The notes: generated from the letters alone by a model not told the origin. DNA of 64,000 nucleotides from Symbiodinium sp. CCMP2592 (GCA_905221615.1 CAJNDT010003224.1:472501-536500), one strand, 5' to 3'. Positions 45,884 to 56,763 are shown, numbered from the stretch's first letter. A program made the numbers and translations.

Positions 45884-45988
45884 AATATAGGGGGCCTTTG
45901 GAATTAAATATTCTATTCTGGGGTTCCTTCTTATATTCAGAGTATAATGGGCCCCAAAACCCTATTCTAATTGTGAAGGCCCCTATAC
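45884..45988. mobile_element. Inverted-repeat family B copy, opposite orientation
   Basis: ATAGGGGGCCTTTGGAATTAAATATTCTATTC ... TATAATGGGCCCCAAAACCC TATTCTAATTGTGAAGGCCCC. Confidence 0.6.
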
Positions 45989-46734
45989 TGGGTAATTAGT
46001 TTGGATCCTTTTAAACCATAAAGGATCCCCTCACTTCATTTTAAGATCCAAGGTGCCCGTTGTCTCGGGCGCCATCCTCGCACATATGAATAACAGGGAG
46101 GCTTCGGGGGTAGGGGACCATACTTCCTTAAATAGGCCTTATTAAGTCCTTAGTATAGGTTTTAAGGCCCCATGCCGCCCTCCCCTGTCCTCAGCAATGA
46201 ATGACCCGAACCTACTGGTTTAAGGCTAAGGGTAAGGTTCGGGAACTATGGGTTTGAGGTTGCGGGTGCAGAGTTGAGGGTAGGGGCCTGACACTTTGGG
46301 GCCAAAACTTACCATTTCGAAGCGTTTGGGGCTAGAAGGAAGAGCTTCCACCACTGCTACTTCCAGTGCTACTTCCGTGGAACTGCTTGATTATGCAAGC
46401 ACGGTACAAGCCCTCGTCTGATTTCAAGAATTGCAGGGTTATAATTATACTGTTAATACTAATAATACCAACAATACGAATAATACTGATAATACTAATA
46501 ATACTAAAAGCCCTGCGCCTCAGGCTCAAGACTCGAAAGTCATGTCTTGAAGGGGATCTTGGGGAAAACATCCTTTCAAGTTGATCTTAGTTGCGCCCGA
46601 AGAGAAACCTTGAAACCGACAAAAGAGCTCTCGGACAATGCAGGGCTGAAGGGGGCTCCCTTTGTAGTATGCTCGTCTATTCACTTGTTGCTGCTTTTTC
46701 GCCGGACGTGGTTGCAGCATGTTCGGGTGCTTAC

Positions 46735-46831
46735 GAAGCGAAGCCAAAGCCGTGCGTAGCAATTCCTCCACTTGCACAGAGCATGTTTGGATAGGACCAT
46801 CATAGATCCACAGGTCAGGTAACCCCGATCC
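46735..46831 (-). CDS. Exon of unidentified protein with good splice sites
   Basis: TTTTTTGCAG is followed by GSGLPDLWIYDGPIQTCSVQ then VEELLRTALASL. The exon ends CTTC|GTAAGC, a consensus GT donor. Phase 0 in, phase 1 out. Function unknown. Confidence 0.5.
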
Positions 46832-47019
46832 CTGCAAAAAAAGCAAACCAATAAAGCTGTCCGCACCCCCCGGCGGTAAGTTATTGGGAACCTGAGCCTA
46901 AGCCCAGAGGCCCGAAGGCCTAGAACCTCTAAGCCCTCTACCCTTCAAGCACTAGGCCCTGCACCTGGCGCATGAAGCATTCTAAACAATCGAAAGCACC
47001 GGGTTGTTGAGATTTCTAA

Positions 47020-47119
47020 TATAGGGGCCTTAATGATTAGAACTGTGTTTTGCGGCCCACTATACTATAAATATAATCAGGAACCCCGAAAAAAGTATAC
47101 GTAATTATGAAGGCCCCAT
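47020..47119. mobile_element. Inverted-repeat family B copy
   Basis: ATAGGGGCCTTAATGATTAG ... GTAATTATGAAGGCCCCATT, core CCCACTATACTATAAATATAATCAGG. Confidence 0.65.
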
Positions 47120-47151
47120 TAAACTATGGTTGTAATGTAAGGGGCCGGGAT

Positions 47152-47238
47152 CTGTAAAAAAATTCTCTGCAGACGCGAGTCCCACCCTTTCCGGGCAGCG
47201 AAGCTCATCGTCAGAGGCTTCGATGCACCGGGGAAGTT
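47152..47238 (-). CDS. Candidate exon
   Basis: ACCCCCAG is followed in phase 1 by LPRCIEASDDELRCPERVGL, ASAENFFT. No family recognised. Confidence 0.35.
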
Positions 47239-47804
47239 CTGGGGGTCCTGAGCATAAGACTAAGACTAAGAAGCCCAATGATAAACAGGAAAAGTACAAG
47301 TCTGATGACGAGCAGTTGATGTACGAGTTGATGAGTAGTAGCAATAATGAAAGCAGCGGGTTTGTATACTTTTGCTAGGACTGATACCTACAATAATGAT
47401 AACGTATGTGTAACTTTCACGTACCATAGATATGAAGGTAGCAAGACAGCCGCACAAATAGTGACTTTTCGTTATACTGGTTGTAACCCTAGACATCCGA
47501 CTGATGCTGAATGTGCTCAAAGCAACGATAGCAACAGTCACTACCTTTGTTATGATATAGCACACTGTATAATGCTATCGCTCTTTTTCCCGTGCGTATA
47601 TACACAATAGTATAACGACAAAGCGAGAAAGCCGAATGCATTAGACTGAAATAACAGCACATAGCGTACATGCACACACGCACACACAATGCTGCACGAT
47701 TTAGCCAAAGGACGACGACGGCGCAGTCTGCGTCAGCGGCGAATCTGAAGGTGACCTCGAGTGCCACACCCGGTGCAGTCAATGGAAAATAATTGCTGGA
47801 ATGC

Positions 47805-47935
47805 TCTTTATATACATACATACTTGCTTGCTTGCTTGCTTACTTTCTTACTTACTTATATACATACATCTAAACGTATATAAATATGAGCATACATACC
47901 TAGTTTTATACATATACATAAAGATATGGATAGAT
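47805..47935. repeat. Compound TACA/CTTG/TA microsatellite
   Basis: TATACATACATA then CTTGCTTGCTTGCTT, CTTACTTACTTA, then TATAAATATGAGCATACATACC. Confidence 0.9.
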
Positions 47936-48289
47936 ACCGGCCGGCATATCGTCAGATCCGGGTAAGGTTTAACTGTCCGGGCGAGGGATTTACCCCCCAA
48001 AAGTCCAGAACCCAATAACCGAAACGCTGCATGGCCTCCACTTCTGGCACTCATCCTCTCCCCAAGCACAGGTGTGGGACGCTAGCTTACGGGGCTAGAG
48101 TCATGTTGAGGAGACCCGAGAAAGCCGTTGCTTTGTGGGCTACGGTTACAGAAAGAACCGTAAGAAAATCTACATGTGAATCGCCCCCTATCGTCTTGTA
48201 CATAAGGCCGGTCAAAGCGTCGAATGGCAACTCGTACCGGGTTTGAGCCTACTTCTGCAAAATGGCGTGTAAATACCCACTTGCGATGC

Positions 48290-48345
48290 AGGAAACCCTA
48301 AACTCAGAGAGATATGTTAAGCTTCCCAGCATCTTCATCACTTCA
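48290..48345 (-). CDS. Candidate exon
   Basis: GGACGCAG is followed by FLDEVMKMLGSLTYLSEF, a helical-looking segment. Confidence 0.33.
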
Positions 48346-48431
48346 TCCAGAAATCTGCGTCCGATTGAAAGGCCCTTATTTAGAGTGTTTGCGGTCTGTT
48401 TCGGGGCGCCTTTCATCTCCAACCTTTAATT

Positions 48432-48537
48432 TTGGGGCCTTATAAATAATTAGGCCAGGGTTTGGGGGCCCAGTACACTATATAATTTATAATAAGAAGC
48501 CCCCAAAGTAGTTTAGGTAGTTCTATAAGGCCCCAAT
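48432..48537. mobile_element. Inverted-repeat family B copy
   Basis: TTGGGGCCTTATAAATAATTAGG ... GTAGTTCTATAAGGCCCCAAT with GGGGGCCCAGTACACTATATAATT core. Confidence 0.6.
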
Positions 48538-48634
48538 ATTGCCACAAACCCTCGACCACTCGCCGTTCAGGGCCTCGAGCCTGCTTACCTCGACCTTCAC
48601 CGTGCTTGCAGTTTCCCTAACCATACTGTTGATG

Positions 48635-48727
48635 GACAAAATCCTGCATGGCCCTAAGTGGACTCTAAACTATGGGAACTATGGTATATTCCTTATAAAG
48701 GGTAGTGCTGGATTTTGTCCATCAGCA
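48635..48727. mobile_element. Inverted-repeat family K copy
   Basis: GGACAAAATCCTGCATGGCCC ... CTATGGGAACTATGGTATATTCC ... GTGCTGGATTTTGTCC. The core CTATGGGAA(T/C)TATGGTATATTCC is shared with the 20.2 kb copy. Confidence 0.65.
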
Positions 48728-48737
48728 GTAGCATAGG

Positions 48738-48905
48738 TCATCCAGAAGGGGTACCGCAATTTCGGATATGAGTATCGGCGGCTGCAGTTGCGGCAGCATC
48801 TACTTGCAGAATGCCTGAAGCTCCCGAATCCCATGAGGAAGCTGGCTCCAAGCCAGGGTCCACCATGCAGTCATATCGCTTCGGCTTCGAATGCCCGAAA
48901 ATGTC
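48738..48905 (-). CDS. Candidate exon with stop TGA
   Basis: The frame reads RYDCMVDPGLEPASSWDSGA, SGILQVDAAATAAADTHI and ends TGA. The plus strand is open too (YEYRRLQLRQHLLAECLKLP), so strand is uncertain. Confidence 0.3.
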   Translation of the reverse strand, partial: DIFGHSKPKRYDCMVDPGLEPASSWDSGASGILQVDAAATAAADTHIRNCGTPSG

Positions 48906-48952
48906 CTAACTTCGAAGAGCCAAGCCTTGATCTTTGTTGATCCGAACTCATA

Positions 48953-49062
48953 CTTAAAGGATGATGGGACCTAGCAAATATGATTAAAAGAACCTTAATT
49001 GGGCTTATAAGTTAGTTACCCTACTAATAACCCCAGTTACTAAGTCCCATGATCCTGCAACT
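48953..49062. mobile_element. Inverted-repeat family J copy
   Basis: TAAAGGATGATGGGACCTAGCAAATATG ... CCCAGTTACTAAGTCCCATGATCCTGCAA. Confidence 0.65.
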
Positions 49063-49239
49063 AGACCCTATAAGCCCCGAAGTCAAAACCCAATTCCTGG
49101 TCCAGGAGCGAGAACTTCACGACTAGAAGCCCAGCATTGGAAAGGCAAAGCGGAATTTTTAAAACAGTGGAAGTAGAAGCTCCCTCGGCCCTACACCGAC
49201 TGAATTCTTAGGTCTGAAGCCCGACACCAAACCCGTAAT

Positions 49240-49343
49240 GTAGGGGCCTTAATAATTCAGAATAGGGTTTTGGGGCCCATTATACCATAATTATAATAAG
49301 GAGCCCCCAAAATAGCATTGTAATCATTAAGGCCCCTATATTA
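49240..49343. mobile_element. Inverted-repeat family B copy
   Basis: GTAGGGGCCTTAATAATTCAGAATAGG ... GTAATCATTAAGGCCCCTATAT, core CCCATTATACCATAATTATAATAAGG. Confidence 0.7.
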
Positions 49344-49397
49344 AGGCTATCGTCAGTGCCAGGAGACGAAGGCGTACGGCGACTTCTTTACTTCAGC

Positions 49398-49468
49398 ACC
49401 CTCCTTCCCGCAGCACTTCGAAGGTATGGGCGTGGGAGTCCAGAACAACAAGGCGCAACATAGCGCCA
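49398..49468 (-). CDS. Candidate exon
   Basis: The frame reads MLRLVVLDSHAHTFEVLREG, with a beta-strand-like start. It lies between the RRM-like exons at 50.6 and 45.4 kb. Confidence 0.3.
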
Positions 49469-50082
49469 GATTCTCAAAAAGTATGATCTTTTTGGGCCCG
49501 GAGAATTCTGAAAATGAGCACCGTTGAGGTCACGGGCCAACCAGACAGCCGAACTGCTCGAGAGTTCGACGGTTCAGGGCTTGCAGCTCGCAAAGCTTAG
49601 GGTTTTCAGGGCGTCTCGGGCTGTTCCCCACAATCCCCACAAACCCTAAACTCTAAATCCTAGATCCCACCTGGAACCTGAAAAACCTGGAGTTATAAGT
49701 CCTTGAGTTGTGTAATACACAACATAAGCCCCACACCATCAACAAACAGTCCTGAATCCTTGCTTCTGGGCCCCAAGACCATGCGAATCCCCTGAAAAAC
49801 TGTTTGAGCCTTGGGGTCGTGGCTTCTCCGAATTCATGTGTCGAGGGCCTTGGGTTTCGTGCCGGTAGGCGGGTCCCTTACCCTAAGGGTCCCAGTACCT
49901 AATAATCATAATTATACTTGCTACATGTTAACCTACACAACCACTATGCGAAACCTAAGGACCTAATTTTGGGGCCCTTTGGATCATTTAGGGTTACCTG
50001 AAGTCCATGCACCCAGGGTTTAGGCTTTATGGCGCGGCGTGTACCGACATAGTATATACTTAGGCCACAAAGAGATTCCCTT

Positions 50083-50199
50083 ACGGGTGGTTGTCAACAT
50101 TAGGGTCCCTTTTTGGCTGCCATAAATATTAGGTGCCGTACTAAACTAGGGACCCAAAAAGGGACCATAATTTTGACAACCACCCATACAGGGATTTTG
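50083..50199. mobile_element. Single-copy palindrome, MITE-like
   Basis: GGTGGTTGTCAACATTAGGGTCCCTTTTTGG and complement CCAAAAAGGGACCATAATTTTGACAACCACC. No second copy seen in this window. Confidence 0.55.
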
Positions 50200-50283
50200 C
50201 AAGGCCCCGGTGTCGACCGATAAGGTTGCTTGCCTGTAATTTCAGAAAGACCGAAGGTTAGCCTTTGGTATCATTAAGCCAAG

Positions 50284-50376
50284 ATACCCAAAGGCTCCAA
50301 AGTAGTTCCTTTTGGGGACTACCTTATCAGATTCTAAATATGAACCCTAAAAAAGGAACTACTATGGAGCCTCCAG
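50284..50376. mobile_element. Inverted-repeat family D copy
   Basis: CCCAAAGGCTCCAAAGTAGTTCCTTTTGGG ... CCCTAAAAAAGGAACTACTATGGAGCCTC. Confidence 0.7.
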
Positions 50377-50569
50377 GTAGGGGCTATGTTGTACCCGATA
50401 AAGACTTTCGGGCTGGCGCCTTGGAGGTTGCTCTGGGGTCTGTGGCTGAGGATTGCCAGCACAACCTGAATGATGCGTTCGCAAGCACTGAACTCCAAAG
50501 CCCAGACCGTAAACTTTTAAACCGCAGAGGGTTCAGGGTAACGATGTATATACAAGATAATTGTGGCTT

Positions 50570-50621
50570 GAAGACCCATTCCTTCGGCGGGCAGACGACG
50601 ACGCTCTCCACATGGCCGTAC
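50570..50621 (-). CDS. RRM RNA-binding protein: exon with YG-x-V (helix 1/beta-2) segment
   Basis: After AAAGCCCAG, the minus strand reads (x)YGHVESVVVCPPKEW. 'FG/YG-x-V-x-x-V-x-V' is the loop plus beta-2 strand that follows helix 1 in RRMs. It lies downstream of the RNP2 exon at 53.0 kb on the same strand. The exact donor, and the join to the 53.0 kb exon, are unresolved. Confidence 0.5.
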
Positions 50622-51057
50622 CTGGGCTTTCAGGGGTCAGGGTTTGCCCCAAGGGTCCAAGTTTCTGAAAAACACATGTCGTTGATTGAAGTTGGAGTTC
50701 TATATGTTCAAAAGTGCGGGAAACTGGTGTTCGACAGTGAGGGAAACTAGATCTTATCCGAAGTCGGTGCCGAATAGCTAGTCCTATGTCCGTTCCTACT
50801 ATCCTCTACTCTACACGCTAAACCCTACACCCTAAACCCTAACTATCCTATACTCAAGCACCTACTTCTCGGGTCCTTGGGACAAAGGATCGGCTCAGAG
50901 CTTAGCGTTCACGGCTTAGGCCTTCTTTCGGGTTTAGGGCTTAGGCTTTTTCTATAGGGTGTAGGCTTTAAAATTACTGTTAAAATTAGGGGTTTAGGGT
51001 TTAGGGTCTGTTTGCCAGCTTAGGGTTTCTGGCTTGAGGTCTCGGGTTGTGGGCCTT

Positions 51058-51303
51058 CCTACTTGGAGGTTGGGTATATGTGTATGTATACATATCTATA
51101 TATATATATATATATGTATGTATATAGGGCTTAAAGAGAGTAGGGTTTAGGTTGTGGGTAGGGATAGTTATGAGGAGGGTTCTAAGTAGGATAGCTGTAG
51201 CTATAGTTACAAGCTATAACCTCCTTCTGTAGCATATTATCAGTTCGGCGAGATACTGTTGTGCATGCTGCTTGGCTGCAATTGCTTGAACCTCCAAGTA
51301 CCA
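51058..51303. mobile_element. Inverted-repeat family C copy expanded by a TA microsatellite
   Basis: Starts CTACTTGGAGGTTGGGTATATG and ends TGAACCTCCAAGTACC, with (TA)n at 51083-51118 inside. Confidence 0.45.
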
Positions 51304-51689
51304 CTCGGCATCCAGGCAGATCCGATCCGTCAAATTCTGAAGCAGAAACCCCAGAAGACCCCTCATAGAACCCGAAACAGGGCTTATAGTAGGATCCCTT
51401 TATAGAACCCTTGGTATAGGAACTCTAGATAGGAATCCGGAAAAGAACCTTCAAACCCCTAGAAGAATCCTTATAAAGAAATCTTTGCAGTAATCCGTCA
51501 AGAGCCCACTTTTTGAATCCTTGCTCATAGTCCTTAACCTTAAACCCTCTGTGCCTAAACCCGGAATAACCCACCTTTGTAAGGACTTAGAAAAGGACGT
51601 CAGAATAAGGAACGCCAAAAAGTTATGTTATTCAGGGTTAAGGTAGGCCCCAAGCCCATAAACCTCAAACCCTCAACCACCTTGCTCCT

Positions 51690-51840
51690 CGGCCGTCACC
51701 CTGAATCCTAAACCCTAAATCCTAAAGGGCCTAAACCCTGAACCCTAAACCCTAAACCCTGAACCATAAACCCTAAACCCTGAACCCTAAAAACCCTAAA
51801 CCTTAAACCCTAAACTTTAAAGGGCCTAAACCCTAAGCCT
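51690..51840 (+). repeat. Telomere-like tract
   Basis: CCCTAAATCCTAAAGGGCCTAAACCC is repeated at both ends with CCCTGAACC units between. Confidence 0.8.
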
Positions 51841-52237
51841 TGCTCGTCCGGTGGCTTGGCGAAGTGCTGGCCAAGGGCTTGCCTTGTCTGTCGCCAAACT
51901 GTAGAGGGTGGAGGGGGATTAAGGGTTTCAGGGTTTGGAGTCTGGGGTTTAGGGTTTGGGGGGGTGGAGGGATTGAGGTTTTAGGGTTTAGAGTTGAAGG
52001 TTTGGGGGCTTTATAGGGGTTTTCAAGCCTGGGGTTCAGAGCTTTAGGCTAAACGGGTTTATGGTCCAAGGGCTTTGGGGTTGGGAGTTTTGGGGTTTAA
52101 GCGCTTTAGTGTCTTGTGGTTCTCGAGGGTTTGAGGTTTCTAAGGTTTGGGACTTAGGTTTAGTTTAAGGTTTCAGGCTACACGGCATAGTTCGGGGATC
52201 AAAGCCTGTTCAAAATCATTGCCACTATGGCATCCAA

Positions 52238-52314
52238 AAGACCATCCTCTTCGTGGCTTTGGGGGACCTAACCCTATAATAGTAGTAGTATATATTATGA
52301 ACCCTCTTAGCCCT
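52238..52314. mobile_element. Inverted-repeat family L copy
   Basis: AAAGACCATCCTCTTCGTGG ... CCCTATAATAGTAGTAGTATATATTATGAACCCTCTTAGCCC. Confidence 0.45.
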
Positions 52315-52997
52315 CTTCGTAAGGTGTCTCTTTACTGGGGGAAGCCTTCGTGGGCTCTCTGGGGCGCCTGTGAGATTTCGTCTTTCGGGATAAATAATCC
52401 CAATCGCCGGTTCCTCGAGTAAGTACAGGCCTTGACCATTAGAATCGGGTGGTAATTTGGAAGCCCTCAACCGTCAAGCCTACTGTAAGCTTGTCCATGT
52501 CAACAATAACCAGCCCTCATGGACTACGGGAAGAGCTTAAGGAACACAACCGTCTCTCAACAATGCTTAGGGTATGCTCCAGTCCTGAGGCAGCCGAACG
52601 GCCTCTAAATCCACAAACGAATAGCTCTTCGACGCGCAGTGCGCAGTGGTACACAAAGACTCCAAAACCCCTCGAGTACGGAATCGTGCATTCTTGGTGG
52701 GTAACTAACCCTACTAAGAACCCTAAAACCCAAGCCCTTAAACCCTAACCCTTCGCCAAGGCCTTACCAATACCCCCTGGAACCATGCTAAAAACACCAT
52801 TGTTAATGTTCTCTTGGGTGTTATGAGAACAAAGATAAGACTCCTCAGAAGACGATAGTAACTACAGTAAGAGCCAGGGCAAGCTCCCCTTTTTAAAACC
52901 ACCCTCAACAACGCCCCCCTTTTAGGGGTTTAGGGTTTAGGGTTTAAGGGTTTAGGGTTCAGGGTTTAAGGGTTTAAGGTTTAGGGCTTCAATGCCC

Positions 52998-53077
52998 CTG
53001 AACTGATGCCTCCCGAGGAACTCCTGGGCCTGATCCGGGAGGCCGCCGACGAAGACTTTGAGGCCATTTCGCACGGC
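52998..53077 (-). CDS. RRM RNA-binding protein: exon with RNP2 of a first RRM
   Basis: After CCCCAG, the minus strand reads AVRNGLKVFVGGLPDQAQEF in phase 0. KVFVGGLP is the beta-1 RNP2 signature of RNA recognition motifs, and the following residues fit helix 1. The next piece expected, helix end plus beta-2, is found at 50621-50570. The opposite strand is also open here (ELMPPEELLGLIREAADED), so strand choice rests on the RNP2 match. Confidence 0.6.
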
Positions 53078-53159
53078 CTGGGGCCCCGGACACTCCACAA
53101 GGGCATTTTAGGGTTTAGGGTTTAGGATTTATGGTGTAAGATTTAGAGAACTAAGGAAG

Positions 53160-54440
53160 AGAACGCCATAAGGCCCCCTGAAGTGAGGAATATAAGCCGC
53201 CCTTAATTAGGGATTTCTACTAGCCATAAGTGTAAGAATATGGGTAAGGCCCCCTGAAGTAAGGAATGTAACTACCAAAAAGCATAAGCCCCTTGATGTA
53301 AATAATATAGGTAAGGCCCATTGAAGTAAGAAATTTATACCTTAAAAATCCGAAGATCGCTCTCCCTCGCTTCAGGTAAGACACTTGAAGGAATAAACAA
53401 ACTTTAAATCAGGATAAATGGATCTTTCTTGAATGGAAGCTGCATTCCGCAACTCCTGGAGCTTCGGACGACCTTGCAGTCCCGAGATGGAGCTGATACC
53501 AACAAAGCGGCCTAATGGTATCATTAGACTAGGGCTTTGGGCAGGTACTTTCGTTGTAGTATAGCAGTATATGTTATAATATAAGGACTGTAGACACAAG
53601 GGGATAGTAGTCCTTATGATGCCAACCTCTTTATCATTTTCGAAGAAGCTCCTACAGCAAGAGCAACGCATATCGTAATCGTAATCATGCCTGTGAACTG
53701 TGTATGCTGAACCGTTGAACTTTGGGGCTTTTAGGGTCTTGGGGTTAGGGTGTTGTCAGGATTCAGAGCTGTCTCTTTGTCCCTTGCATGATACGGGATT
53801 GGACGGTTCGGCATTTCAGAACATGACCTCGATAATGGCTCACGGCGCAATACGTACACTTTAGCGATTCGGCAGAATTCCTTAGCAGCTTGCACCGTGA
53901 AGCTGCTGAAACAGGCTGAATCGTGGCTTCTGGGGCCTCGCATGTCTAGCCACAACTTGCCCTAAGGGTCCATGTACCCAAACAGTATCTAGTTTGGCCC
54001 CAAAGAACCCATGCAAGGACTACTTTAAAGGGACCCTTGGGGACTAGCCGATTCAAGCAGGATTTCAAGAGTCCGGGATGGGGGGGTTGGGGTTAAGGAA
54101 TTTCGAGATTTAGGATCCATAGGGTACGTGTGTTTAGGGTGAAGGTTGCAAGGCTTCCCTGCAAAGGAGTCTTGATTCGACACTTCTGAGTCGTCTTGCT
54201 TCGGACAGCTGCAGGAATCCGAACTGCATAAGCGAATATAGAAGCCTGAGTGATTTAGAATGGGGCTTTAGGATATTCTACGATATCGCAAGTGTAGTGG
54301 AGTACCCTCATGAAGAGACCGCTTGTAGTGCCACTGTGGTAGCGGTCCCAAGATGTGGAATGCCAATTCATGCCAATTCATAGGCTATCTTCGCGCCCAG
54401 ATTCGCAAATCGAAAGAAACCCAGACCCCAAAACCTCGAA
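53160..54440. other. No gene recognised
   Basis: Contains a tandem motif AAGGCCCCCTGAAGTRAGGAATRTAA repeated about three times at 53168-53330 with a sub-copy at 53311, a family H-like palindrome at 53958-54048, and otherwise unremarkable sequence. Confidence 0.4.
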
Positions 54441-54708
54441 GCCTACCAGCACCCCCCAAGATACGTACTCTTGATAGGGCCCTCACGGTGCAAGATATGT
54501 GAAAGCAAACTTAGGGTCAGACAGAGGGTAGTTGGAGCTTTAGTTAACGACAGATGGGGGATGGCACCTCGTCGTCTTGCTTTCCCATCCGCGCTCGCCC
54601 GAGACGCGCAGGGTGCGGAAGCCCCCCACAGACTCCAAAACCCCTTTGTCTCAGGAATGTAACTGTATCTGAACAGTACACTGGAAAGATTCCCTTGTTC
54701 ATAGCTTA

Positions 54709-55137
54709 ATGAGTAGATGTCTGAATCAAGGGCTCTTGGGTTCTCCAAGATTATTCGGAGATGTAGGGCTTGTGGGTTCTGGCACTCCATGCCCGCATGG
54801 TTTCAAGCCTAGGGTAGGAGGTTCAAGTTTCCTGAGCTGCGAAGTAGTGGCAACTAGACTTGACGGACGATTAAAGCTTGCCCGAAGGCACCCAGGGATT
54901 ATAGATTTGAGGATGTCAGGCATCAAGACCAAGACTAAACTATGCAAGGAGTGTAGGCTATTTTATGAGCTGCAAGTAGGTTTTCATCGGCCTATGCTGA
55001 GAGCCGTGTCAAATGCAAGCAAAGGAGAGCTGCAGATTCTCCAGAACCGGCCACGCACGATATCCTGCCTTCAGGAATTCATGTGTTCTGCAGCTCCACG
55101 TTACTTCGCAGTTTCGTTTTCAGGTTTAGCGCTTTAG
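54709..55137 (+). CDS. Longest plus-strand ORF (142 codons), doubtful
   Basis: ATG to TAG. The middle reads FLSCEVVATRLDGRLKLARR, HPGIIDLRMSGIKTKTKLCK, ECRLFYELQVGFHRPMLRAV. Minus frames are interrupted over much of it, unlike other regions. If real it would be the only plus-strand gene in the window. No family recognised and no supporting context. Confidence 0.2.
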   Translation: MSRCLNQGLLGSPRLFGDVGLVGSGTPCPHGFKPRVGGSSFLSCEVVATRLDGRLKLARRHPGIIDLRMSGIKTKTKLCKECRLFYELQVGFHRPMLRAVSNASKGELQILQNRPRTISCLQEFMCSAAPRYFAVSFSGLAL

Positions 55138-55737
55138 GGCTAGGTCTTGGGTCCGAGCTCATCAACTTTATGATCGTGTCTTTGCGGGTTTCAGCAATGT
55201 AATTCTACTGTTCTACTGCATGCCAGAGGGGTTTAGACCAGCTGCTGGATGGACAATCATGCAACATGCGCTAAGGTTCCCAGGGGCACGCTATGACTGC
55301 TGGATTTCGCCTCTATATAATATCGTCTGAATCTAGCCTCAGCCCGGAAACGCAAGACCCTTCAAGCCTAAACATAAAGACTCGGCTCCTAGATAAACTC
55401 AATGCTCTAAATCCTGATAAATCTTGAACCTGGAACCCAGGAAAAGTCTGCAGAGGCTTCAGGCCACACTGCGATAGAATTGCTACAGCTATCCTTAGCC
55501 CTGAACCCCTAAACCCTAAATCCTAAATCCAAAAGCCCCAGAGCCCTCAAACCCTAAACCCTAAATCCCTAAATCCCAGACCCCTAGAGCCCTCACCTTA
55601 TCTTGGGAGCTGGGGGCCTTGGCAGAGTTTAGGACTCAAAGGTCAAAGCCGACTGTAGTTTGGTGCCTCCAGAAAGAACTTCACTTGTAAGCCGTAGTAT
55701 ACACTCAGTGAAGAAACAGACATGTACATGTACAGGT

Positions 55738-55767
55738 CTACATATACATCTACACTTTATACAGGTG

Positions 55768-55816
<49 letters not shown>

Positions 55817-56005
55817 GTATGGCTACATACATTCTTATACAGGTATGTAAACATATACATATATATATATATATATGTACACATGTTTTGTCCAGGTTTC
55901 TAACTGTGCGTGTCTGCATGTGTGATATATATATATATATACACACACATACATATATATATATATGTATGTAGAGAGAGAGAGAAAGAGAGATCAAGAT
56001 AGAGA
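55738..56005. repeat. Large compound TA/CA/GA microsatellite
   Basis: Four (TA)n blocks spaced by ATGTATG/ACATATAC, then ACACACAC and GAGAGAGA/GATAGA units. It keeps frames open on both strands by accident; no gene inferred. Confidence 0.9.
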
Positions 56006-56109
56006 TAAAGATAGATGTAGAGCTAGAGACATGGGCGTGTGTCTGCGTCTCGCTCGCCCCATTCACTGATGCATGTCTGCACAACTCCAAAGAAACCCCA
56101 TACCTCGAT

Positions 56110-56400
56110 AAGGCCCTAAGGCCCAGCTACCCGAAACCCTAAATCCACCCTCCAATCCGGCACCTTAATCTCCCTAAACGCTTAAAGGTGTGCACCTGTA
56201 ATCTCCCAAAGTTCCTACACCGTTCACCTTTCATCTCCCTAAACCCTAGGCCGTGCACCTTTAATCTCCCTAAACACACCGTGCACCTTTAATCTCCCTA
56301 AACCCTGAACCCTAAACCGTGCACCCTAATTAAACCCTAAACGATAAACCCTAACCCTCTTTAGACCCTAATCCCTAAACCCTAACACCTTTAATCTGGC
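56110..56400 (+). repeat. Telomere-derived higher-order repeat
   Basis: Unit CACCTTTAATCTCCCTAAACCC...GTG recurs about five times (56160-56310), then plain CCCTAAA. The opposite orientation (TTTTAGGG units) follows at 56460-56610. Confidence 0.8.
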
Positions 56401-56469
56401 ACGGCCGACCTCCTTGAGGATCTTCACCTGGCTTTCTGCAAGCGTTGCAAAAACCTGGCAGAAGTCGAG

Positions 56470-56612
56470 GCTTTGGGGCTTTTAGGGGGTGTAGGGCTTT
56501 TTGGCTTTAGGGCTTTTAGGGTTTAAGGCGTTTAGGGTGTAGGGCTTTTAGGGTTTAGGGTTTTTAGGGTTTAGAGCTTTTAGGGTTTAAGGGGGCCAGG
56601 GCTTTTAGCACT
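56470..56612 (-). repeat. Telomere-like array, opposite orientation
   Basis: GCTTTTAGGGTTTAGGG / GGCTTTTAGGGTGTAGG units facing the 56.1-56.4 kb tract. Confidence 0.8.
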
Positions 56613-56659
56613 ACGAACTTGCATTTTTATGGCTGCTGGTCATGATGTCTTTATCTGGG

Positions 56660-56763
56660 CGTTGAAGCAACCAGGGAGAAACAAGTATACACGTTTATTT
56701 CATAATGGTTCTTTCAAGGAACAGATCCGGAAGAACCAAAAGCATGGTACTCCGAACCCAGGC
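56660..56763 (+). repeat. Dispersed repeat shared with 29.71-29.81 kb
   Basis: GAAGCAACCAGGGAGAAACAAGTATA ... CATAATGGTTCTTTCAAGGAACAGATC ... ATGGTACTCCGAACCC. Not an inverted repeat, so a different kind of element from families A-L. Confidence 0.6.

Noticed and set aside
50265..50750. 161-codon plus-strand ORF.
   Set aside because: It runs through a family D hairpin and telomere-like filler, and overlaps the minus-strand RRM segment YGHVESVVV; an accidental open frame.
55629..56090. 153-codon minus ORF and 104-codon plus ORF rich in Ile/Tyr/His.
   Set aside because: Entirely a translation of TA/CA/GA microsatellites.
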